NCBI GenBank assembly: GCA_015660615.1
Contig: DQKQ01000173.1
Span: 1 to 12,476 of the forward strand
DNA from: Flavobacteriales bacterium
Lineage (GTDB): Bacteria; Bacteroidota; Bacteroidia; Flavobacteriales_D; Sanyastnellaceae
Direction of reading: 5' to 3'
DNA length: 12,476 bases
Shown here: one piece after another, positions 7,681-12,476 of the stretch
Position numbering within the stretch: the stretch's first letter is position 1
Layout: each line of letters begins with the position of its first letter
Translations under genes and position numbers: made by a program
Notes under the pieces: model-generated
What the model saw: only the letters and a program-made list of their open reading frames with translations
Databases searched by the model: none
What the model was told of the DNA's origin: nothing

Positions 7681-9069
7681 TTATAAGTGTATAACCTCAC
7701 CGTAAGCTGCTGCTGCGGCCTCCATAATAGCTTCTGAAAGAGTGGGGTGGGGGTGTACGGTTTTTATAAGTTCGTGACCAGTTGTTTCTAATTTTCTAAC
7801 GGCTACAAGCTCTGCAACCATTTCAGTTACGTTAGCGCCTATCATATGGCCGCCTAAAAGCTCGCCGTATTTAGCGTCGAAAATTAATTTTACGAAACCA
7901 TCTTTGTGGCCAGCTGCGCTTGCTTTTCCAGAAGCGGAGAACGGAAACTTACCTACTTTGATGTCGTATCCGGCATCTTTAGCAGCTTGCTCAGTCATAC
8001 CTACGCTTGCCACCTCAGGGAAGCAGTAAGTGCATCCAGGAATGTTATCGTAGTCAAGAGCTTCGGGTGATTGCCCTGCAATTTTCTCAACACATATGAT
8101 ACCTTCAGCGGAAGCTACGTGAGCTAAAGCTTGTCCTGGTACGCAATCGCCAATAGCGAAATATCCAGGTATGTTACTCATGTAGAACTCGTCAACAAGG
8201 ATCTTGCCTTTGTCTGTTGCTATACCTACATCCTCAAGACCTATGTTTTCGATATTAGCTACGACTCCTACAGCACTAAGTACAATATCGCAATCGATAA
8301 CCTCATCACCTTTTTTTGTCTTAACAAAAACTTTACATCCGCTACCCGAAGTGTCAACAGAAGTGACTTCTGATGAAGTTTTTATTGTGATTCCTTGCTT
8401 CTTGAGAGATTTTTGAAGTTGTTTTCCAACTTCCTTGTCTTCAATAGGAATGATTCCATCCATGTATTCTACTATGGTTACATCTGTTCCAATAGAATTG
8501 TAGAAGTACGCGAATTCAACCCCGATAGCTCCTGACCCCACGACAACCATTTTCTTTGGCTGAGATTTTAACGTCATAGCCTCTCGGTATCCGATGATCT
8601 TATTTCCGTCTTGAGTTAGGTTGGGAAGTTGTCGTGATCTAGCACCAGTTGCAATGATGATGTTTGCCGCCTCAATAACTTGTGTACCGCCATCGTTAGC
8701 GGTAACTTCTATACGTTTTCCAGCTAGGACTTTTCCAGTTCCCATAATCACGTCAACCTTGTTCTTCTTTAGAAGGAAGGTTACTCCTTTAGACATTCCA
8801 TCTGCAACTCCACGTGAGCGAGCGACCATACCTCCAAAATCCGCTTTAGGTTCTGCTACTTGAATTCCGTAGTCTTCAGCGTTCTTAATGTAGTCGAATA
8901 CATTGGCGCTTTTTAGAAGAGCTTTAGTGGGTATACATCCCCAATTAAGGCAAATACCACCAAGTGATTCACGCTCAATCACAGCCGTCTTTAGGCCAAG
9001 TTGAGATGCGCGAATTGCAGTCACGTAGCCTCCAGGGCCACTTCCTAAAACGATTACGTCGTACTTCAT
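7681..9069 (-). CDS. lpdA: Dihydrolipoyl dehydrogenase (E3)
   Basis: E3 reoxidises dihydrolipoamide on the E2 subunits of 2-oxo acid dehydrogenase complexes, passing electrons through FAD to NAD+. The 462-residue product is full length. It shows the FAD-binding GSGPGG (9-14), the redox disulfide in CLNWGC (Cys40, Cys45), an NAD-binding GSGAIG near residue 178, the second FAD motif around AIGDC, and the C-terminal HPHPTLSEA with the His441/Glu446 dyad. All catalytic residues are present. The Cys pair spacing and the sequence place it with E3 and not with glutathione or mercuric reductase. It diverges from adk, with its own TAnnTTTG element in the shared intergenic region. The fused E1 gene begins 2.7 kb away, a plausible partner. 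Confidence 0.97.
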   Translation of the reverse strand: MKYDVIVLGSGPGGYVTAIRASQLGLKTAVIERESLGGICLNWGCIPTKALLKSANVFDYIKNAEDYGIQVAEPKADFGGMVARSRGVADGMSKGVTFLLKKNKVDVIMGTGKVLAGKRIEVTANDGGTQVIEAANIIIATGARSRQLPNLTQDGNKIIGYREAMTLKSQPKKMVVVGSGAIGVEFAYFYNSIGTDVTIVEYMDGIIPIEDKEVGKQLQKSLKKQGITIKTSSEVTSVDTSGSGCKVFVKTKKGDEVIDCDIVLSAVGVVANIENIGLEDVGIATDKGKILVDEFYMSNIPGYFAIGDCVPGQALAHVASAEGIICVEKIAGQSPEALDYDNIPGCTYCFPEVASVGMTEQAAKDAGYDIKVGKFPFSASGKASAAGHKDGFVKLIFDAKYGELLGGHMIGANVTEMVAELVAVRKLETTGHELIKTVHPHPTLSEAIMEAAAAAYGEVIHL

Positions 9070-9112
9070 ATTAGATTCGATTATTAGCGAAAGTTGCTGA
9101 ATATTGGAAGTG

Positions 9113-9120
9113 CAAAGTTA
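9113..9120 (-). promoter_or_regulatory. Putative lpdA promoter -7 element
   Basis: On the - strand the bases read TAACTTTG, an exact match to the Bacteroidota -7 consensus TAnnTTTG. Transcription would start near 9109 and leave a leader of about 40 nt before the lpdA ATG. No clear TTG lies at the usual distance for a -33 element; the nearest is 26 bp upstream. Confidence 0.5.
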
Positions 9121-9180
9121 GTTGGTAGTTGGTTATTTTAATGCGTCAATTTATGACTGTGTGTTCCATGCCTAGGACAT

Positions 9181-9188
9181 TACCTTTG
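9181..9188 (+). promoter_or_regulatory. Putative adk-obg-psuG promoter -7 element
   Basis: TACCTTTG matches the Bacteroidota -7 consensus TAnnTTTG exactly and is followed by GCGGC, a common context for such promoters. It lies 16 nt before the adk ATG, which predicts a short leader of roughly 10-13 nt. The -33 position has only GTG near 9159, a partial match to TTG. Confidence 0.6.
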
Positions 9189-9204
9189 CGGCATAATTCC
9201 AATT

Positions 9205-9771
9205 ATGAGAAACTTAGTATTGTTTGGTCCTCCAGGCTCAGGAAAAGGAACGCAAAGCGCATTTTTAGTAAAGCATTACAATCTTGTGCATCTAAGTACA
9301 GGTGATGTGTTTAGGTTTAATATTAAAGGTGGTACAGAGCTAGGTAAACTTGCCCAATCTTATATGGATAAAGGGGAATTAGTTCCGGATGAGGTTACTA
9401 TATCTATGCTTGAACAGGAGGTGGAGAAGCGTCCTGATGCAATAGGATTTATTTTCGATGGGTTCCCAAGGACTACAGCTCAGGCTGTGGCTTTGGATAA
9501 ATTTCTCGAGACACGAGGAGTTTCAATTGAGTCGATGCTAGCTCTTGAAGTTGAGGTTGAAGAGTTGAAGAAAAGACTATTAGCCCGAGCTGAAACAAGT
9601 GGACGTGTAGATGATTCAAATCTTGATGTGATTCAAAATCGAATTGATGTTTACAATGCTGAGACAGCTCCCGTTGCTAATTTTTACAAGACAGCCGGCA
9701 AGTTTAAATCCATCAATGGACTAGGGTCTAAAGAAGATGTCACAGGGCGTTTAGTAGCTGCAATAGGATAA
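9205..9771 (+). CDS. adk: Adenylate kinase
   Basis: It catalyses ATP + AMP = 2 ADP in the cytoplasm. The 188-residue product has the P-loop GPPGSGKGT (8-16), the AMP-binding STGDVFRF (31-38), FDGFPRT (84-90) and the Arg-containing LID region ARAETSGRVDD (about 127-137). The LID is the short form without zinc cysteines, and the total length is normal for Bacteroidota, so it is not truncated. The ATG at 9205 begins directly with the first beta strand (RNLVLFGPP). It is the first gene of the adk-obg-psuG group. Its TAA overlaps the obg ATG by one base (TAATG), which favours coupled translation. Confidence 0.96.
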   Translation: MRNLVLFGPPGSGKGTQSAFLVKHYNLVHLSTGDVFRFNIKGGTELGKLAQSYMDKGELVPDEVTISMLEQEVEKRPDAIGFIFDGFPRTTAQAVALDKFLETRGVSIESMLALEVEVEELKKRLLARAETSGRVDDSNLDVIQNRIDVYNAETAPVANFYKTAGKFKSINGLGSKEDVTGRLVAAIG

Positions 9772-10835
9772 TGGCTATTCAGAATTTTGTGGACTATGTG
9801 AAGATATGCTGTCGATCTGGAAAGGGTGGAGCAGGATCTATTCACATGATGCGTAATAGAACCACGTCTAAAGGTGGACCCGATGGAGGTGATGGGGGAA
9901 GGGGAGGACATATTATCGCAGTGGGGAGTTCTCATAAATGGACGTTGTTGCATCTTAAATACAGCAAGCACGTAATTGCGGGTCATGGTGGAAGAGGGAG
10001 TGGGAACCACAAGCACGGAGCTGATGGTATTGATAAGATTATTGAAGTTCCTTTAGGTTCAATAATTAAGGATGCTGAGACTGGTGAAGTGGTTTGTGAG
10101 ATTACTGAGGAAGGACAAACTACAATTGTAGCCAAGGGCGGACTGGGTGGTCGTGGAAATGATCATTTTAAATCCCCTACGAATCAAAGTCCAGAGTATG
10201 CTCAGCCTGGCCAAGATGGTTTAGAAGAGTGGAAGATTATAGAGCTAAAACTTTTAGGTGATGTGGGGCTTGTTGGATTTCCGAACGCAGGAAAATCTAC
10301 TCTTTTATCAGTTGTGAGTGCTGCGAAACCAGAAATTGCGGATTATCCTTTTACGACTATTCGACCTAATTTAGGTATGGTGGCCTACAGAGATGACAGA
10401 TCCTTTGTTATGGCTGATATTCCTGGGATTATTGAAGGTGCCGCAGATGGGAAAGGTCTTGGAGTTAGGTTTTTAAGGCATATCGAACGAAACCCAGTAT
10501 TGCTATTTATGGTTCCGGCTGATGCTGATGATATAGTTGCAGAGTACAGGACTTTATTAAACGAACTCGAAAAGTACAATCCCGAGATGCTTGCAAAGCA
10601 AAGGATATTAGCTGTTTCGAAGTCTGATCTTTTAGACGATGAACTCGAGGAGGATATGAGAGCTGAGCTTAAAAAAGAAGCTCCAGATTTAGATCCATTC
10701 TTCTTTAGTTCAGTATCGCATAAAAACATAGATAAGTTGAAAGATTTAATTATGTCAGCTATTGAGGATGCTAACCCAGATACAGGTTTGTCTAAGGGGC
10801 CTTTTGCGCCTTTGCCACCGCCTTTAGTAAAATAA
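9771..10835 (+). CDS. obg: GTPase Obg/CgtA (ribosome assembly)
   Basis: Obg is an essential GTPase that binds the large ribosomal subunit during its assembly and links growth to nucleotide state. The 354-residue product has the glycine-rich Obg fold (about 3-160: repeated GG-rich loops such as GGPDGGDGGRGG) and then the G domain. That carries G1 GFPNAGKST (169-177), a switch I region with DYPFTTIRPN, and G3 DIPGIIEG. G4 is SKSD in place of NKxD, and G5 is around SSVSHKNI. The C-terminal extension is short and there is no OCT domain, as in other Bacteroidota Obg proteins. It starts on the last base of adk and is followed 4 nt later by psuG. Confidence 0.96.
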   Translation: MAIQNFVDYVKICCRSGKGGAGSIHMMRNRTTSKGGPDGGDGGRGGHIIAVGSSHKWTLLHLKYSKHVIAGHGGRGSGNHKHGADGIDKIIEVPLGSIIKDAETGEVVCEITEEGQTTIVAKGGLGGRGNDHFKSPTNQSPEYAQPGQDGLEEWKIIELKLLGDVGLVGFPNAGKSTLLSVVSAAKPEIADYPFTTIRPNLGMVAYRDDRSFVMADIPGIIEGAADGKGLGVRFLRHIERNPVLLFMVPADADDIVAEYRTLLNELEKYNPEMLAKQRILAVSKSDLLDDELEEDMRAELKKEAPDLDPFFFSSVSHKNIDKLKDLIMSAIEDANPDTGLSKGPFAPLPPPLVK

Positions 10836-10839
10836 TTAT

Positions 10840-11754
10840 ATGACGAATTTGATTCTTTTAAGTGATGAAGTAAAGTCAGCTCTGAGTAAAGGAAAACCTA
10901 TTGTTGCTTTAGAATCAACCATAATTTCTCACGGGATGCCATATCCTGAGAATGTTAAAACAGCTCGGAAATTAGGTGATATTATCCGTGATGAGGGTTG
11001 CGTTCCAGCTATTGTGGCAGTTGCTGATGGAAAACTGCATGTTGGTATAAGTGATGCGCTTTTAGAAAGATTGGCCACTGAAAAGGGTGTTCTTAAGGTG
11101 AGTCGAAGAGATATTCCCACAGCTCTTGCTTCAGGAGCGATAGGCGCCACCACCGTAAGTGGAACTTTGATTGCAGCTCACAGAGCTGGAGTGAGGGTCT
11201 TCGTAACAGGGGGAATAGGTGGAGTTCATAGAGGCGCTGAGAAAACATTTGATATCAGTGCTGATTTAGAGGAGCTAGCTATTAGTAATGTAGCAGTTGT
11301 CAGTGCTGGCGTAAAAGCAATTTTAGACCTACCTAAAACTCTTGAGGTTTTAGAAACGAAAGGAGTTCCAGTAGTCGGATTCCAAACAGATGATCTACCA
11401 GCATTTTACACTCGTAAAAGCGGTCTTAAACTCGTCGCAAGAGCAGATTCACCAAATGAAGTTGCCTCTATTATGAAAGCTAAATGGGATTGCGATATAG
11501 ATGGTTCTATCCTTGTTATGAATCCTATTCCTGAAGAGTTCGAGTCTGACGCAGATATCATAAACGCATCGATAGATGAAGCTCTTGCATTGGCTGATAA
11601 AAAGGGCGTGTGCGGTAAGGAGATTACCCCCTTTATTTTAGCTCATGTAGCTAAGGTTACAGGAGGTGATAGCCTAGCTGCAAACATTGCTCTTGTTGAG
11701 AATAATGCGAGGGTAGGAGCGCAGGTCGCGAAAGCGTATTCTCTACTTACCTAA
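10840..11754 (+). CDS. psuG: Pseudouridine-5'-phosphate glycosidase
   Basis: PsuG splits the C-C glycosidic bond of pseudouridine 5'-phosphate, giving uracil and ribose 5-phosphate, in the recycling of modified RNA. The 304-residue product is full length (E. coli enzyme about 312) and carries the family signature ALESTIISHGMPYP. By alignment from memory the catalytic residues map to Glu25, Lys86 (VLKVSRRD), Asp142 (ISADL) and Lys159, the Schiff-base lysine in SAGVKAILD. TGGIGGVHRG at 123-132 is also typical. It lies 4 nt after obg in the same transcript. No pseudouridine kinase (psuK) gene is adjacent, so the phosphorylated substrate must come from a gene elsewhere or from RNA breakdown. Confidence 0.95.
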   Translation: MTNLILLSDEVKSALSKGKPIVALESTIISHGMPYPENVKTARKLGDIIRDEGCVPAIVAVADGKLHVGISDALLERLATEKGVLKVSRRDIPTALASGAIGATTVSGTLIAAHRAGVRVFVTGGIGGVHRGAEKTFDISADLEELAISNVAVVSAGVKAILDLPKTLEVLETKGVPVVGFQTDDLPAFYTRKSGLKLVARADSPNEVASIMKAKWDCDIDGSILVMNPIPEEFESDADIINASIDEALALADKKGVCGKEITPFILAHVAKVTGGDSLAANIALVENNARVGAQVAKAYSLLT

Positions 11755-11771
11755 CTCGGTGTCGCAATTCG

Positions 11772-11779
11772 TATCTTCG
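11772..11779 (+). promoter_or_regulatory. Possible promoter -7 element of the E1 gene
   Basis: TATCTTCG matches TAnnTTTG with one mismatch and is followed by CGCC, as in typical Bacteroidota promoters (compare TACCTTTGCGGC before adk). Only 5 nt separate it from the ATG at 11785, so transcription would begin at or beside the start codon. No good -33 TTG is seen. Confidence 0.35.
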
Positions 11780-11784
11780 CGCCG

Positions 11785-12476
11785 ATGCAAGAAGAGAAAA
11801 ATACACCTGAATTAGAAATTGATTTTCGCGAGATATTGCTCTCAGATTATAGAATGGCTTGTGTTAGTCGCGAAGTGTCTATTTTAGGTAGGAAAGAGGT
11901 GCTTACGGGCAAGGCAAAATTTGGAATATTTGGTGATGGAAAGGAGGTGTGTCAGCTTGCACTCGCTAAAGTTGTGAGGCCTGGTGACTGGAGGAGTGGC
12001 TACTATAGAGACCAAACATTTATGATGGCTCGAAACCTCATAAATATCCAACAATATTTCGCAGCTCTGTACGGAGATACCGATTTAACACGAGAACCAA
12101 CTTCCGGCGGGCGTCAGATGGGCGGCCATTTTGCAACTAGATTTTTAAGCGAAGATGGTGATTGGTTGGACCAAATGGTAGATGTTAATAGCTCTTCAGA
12201 TCTCAGCCCTACTGCTGCTCAGATGCCTAGACTTTTAGGGCTTGCTCAAGCAAGTAAGGTTTACAAGTCTCTGCCTGAAATGGCGAAAAAGATGCCGAAG
12301 TTCACTGATGGAGGAAATGAAATTGCTTTTGGAATGATAGGGGATGCGAGTACATCACAAGGCCTCTTTTGGGAGACCTTGAATGCAGCGTGTGTGCTTG
12401 AGGTGCCTATGCTGATGTCAGTTTGGGATGACGGATACGGAATATCTGTGCCTAAGAAATACCATACCACCAAAGA
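11785..12476 (+). CDS. 2-oxo acid dehydrogenase E1, fused alpha/beta type (3' partial)
   Basis: The first 230 residues are visible; the gene runs off the right edge. They match the alpha part of thiamine-diphosphate-dependent E1. The stretch GYYRDQTFMMA with the later TSGGRQMGGHFA is the substrate-channel region, and GDAST (186-190) with DDGYGIS (215-221) forms the ThDP/Mg motif, GD and the second half 27 residues apart. The second half has Asp-Asp where Asn-Asn is common. The sequence is most like the fused alpha/beta E1 of Bacteroidota, usually named 2-oxoisovalerate dehydrogenase and about 700-800 residues long; the beta half would lie beyond the window. Oxidation of branched-chain 2-oxo acids is likely but other 2-oxo acids are possible. 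Electrons would pass via E2 to E3 such as the lpdA product. It starts 30 bp after psuG. Confidence 0.88.
   Translation, partial: MQEEKNTPELEIDFREILLSDYRMACVSREVSILGRKEVLTGKAKFGIFGDGKEVCQLALAKVVRPGDWRSGYYRDQTFMMARNLINIQQYFAALYGDTDLTREPTSGGRQMGGHFATRFLSEDGDWLDQMVDVNSSSDLSPTAAQMPRLLGLAQASKVYKSLPEMAKKMPKFTDGGNEIAFGMIGDASTSQGLFWETLNAACVLEVPMLMSVWDDGYGISVPKKYHTTK

Noticed and set aside
8131..8863. Open frames on the + strand across lpdA, and similar ones opposite or inside other genes
   Set aside because: They mirror the codon pattern of strong real genes, show no domain or signal, and have no leader of their own.
9205..9771. Adenylate kinase as a truncated gene
   Set aside because: The short LID and ~190 residues are normal for many bacterial adenylate kinases, and all motifs are present.
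10611..10640. SKSD in place of NKxD in Obg as loss of guanine specificity
   Set aside because: The remaining G motifs are intact and, from memory, a Ser/Thr-Lys-Ser-Asp form is common in Bacteroidota Obg.
1..12476. Mobile element, phage, toxin-antitoxin or CRISPR content
   Set aside because: No transposase or integrase motifs, terminal inverted repeats, target duplications or regularly spaced repeats were found; the gene content is ordinary chromosomal.

Overview
The window looks like chromosomal DNA from a free-living, probably marine Bacteroidota (Flavobacteriales or a close relative). The reasons are type IX secretion (T9SS) C-terminal tails on two exported proteins, A/T-rich leaders without Shine-Dalgarno sequences, TAnnTTTG-type -7 promoter elements, a short-LID adenylate kinase of about 190 residues, and a Bacteroidota-style fused 2-oxo acid dehydrogenase E1. 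Lineage is inferred from these traits and not from a database comparison. No rRNA, tRNA, insertion sequence, phage gene or CRISPR array was seen.

Left arm (1-2711, + strand): the 3' part of a large secreted vanadium-haloperoxidase/PAP2-like enzyme with a dockerin-like tail, then a histidine-rich single-span membrane protein and a cysteine-containing lipoprotein, closely spaced and probably co-transcribed. Next, on the - strand and reading towards them, come xseB, xseA and a secreted CxxCH protein of the choice-of-anchor V/Reeler type. The gene for the secreted protein overlaps the start of xseA by 25 bp, so exonuclease VII appears to sit in an operon behind an unrelated envelope gene.

Middle (5019-7640): a 370-bp non-coding stretch with a perfect 10-bp palindrome, a membrane-anchored DUF5715/M15-like putative metallopeptidase (+), and a convergent T9SS-exported alpha/beta hydrolase (-). 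The last two genes overlap by 4 bp at their stops.

Right arm (7641-12476): housekeeping genes. Dihydrolipoyl dehydrogenase (lpdA, -) diverges from adk-obg-psuG (+). The shared 135-bp intergenic region carries a TAnnTTTG element facing each way. adk and obg overlap by 1 nt (TAATG), and psuG follows 4 nt after obg. The window ends inside a fused E1 alpha/beta 2-oxo acid dehydrogenase gene. Its E3 partner could be the nearby lpdA product, but no E2 gene is visible here.

No clearly new multi-gene system is evident. The least explained piece is the left three-gene group (haloperoxidase-like enzyme, His/Cys-rich membrane protein, Cys lipoprotein). Next come the 25-bp secretion-gene/xseA overlap and possible leaderless start sites.
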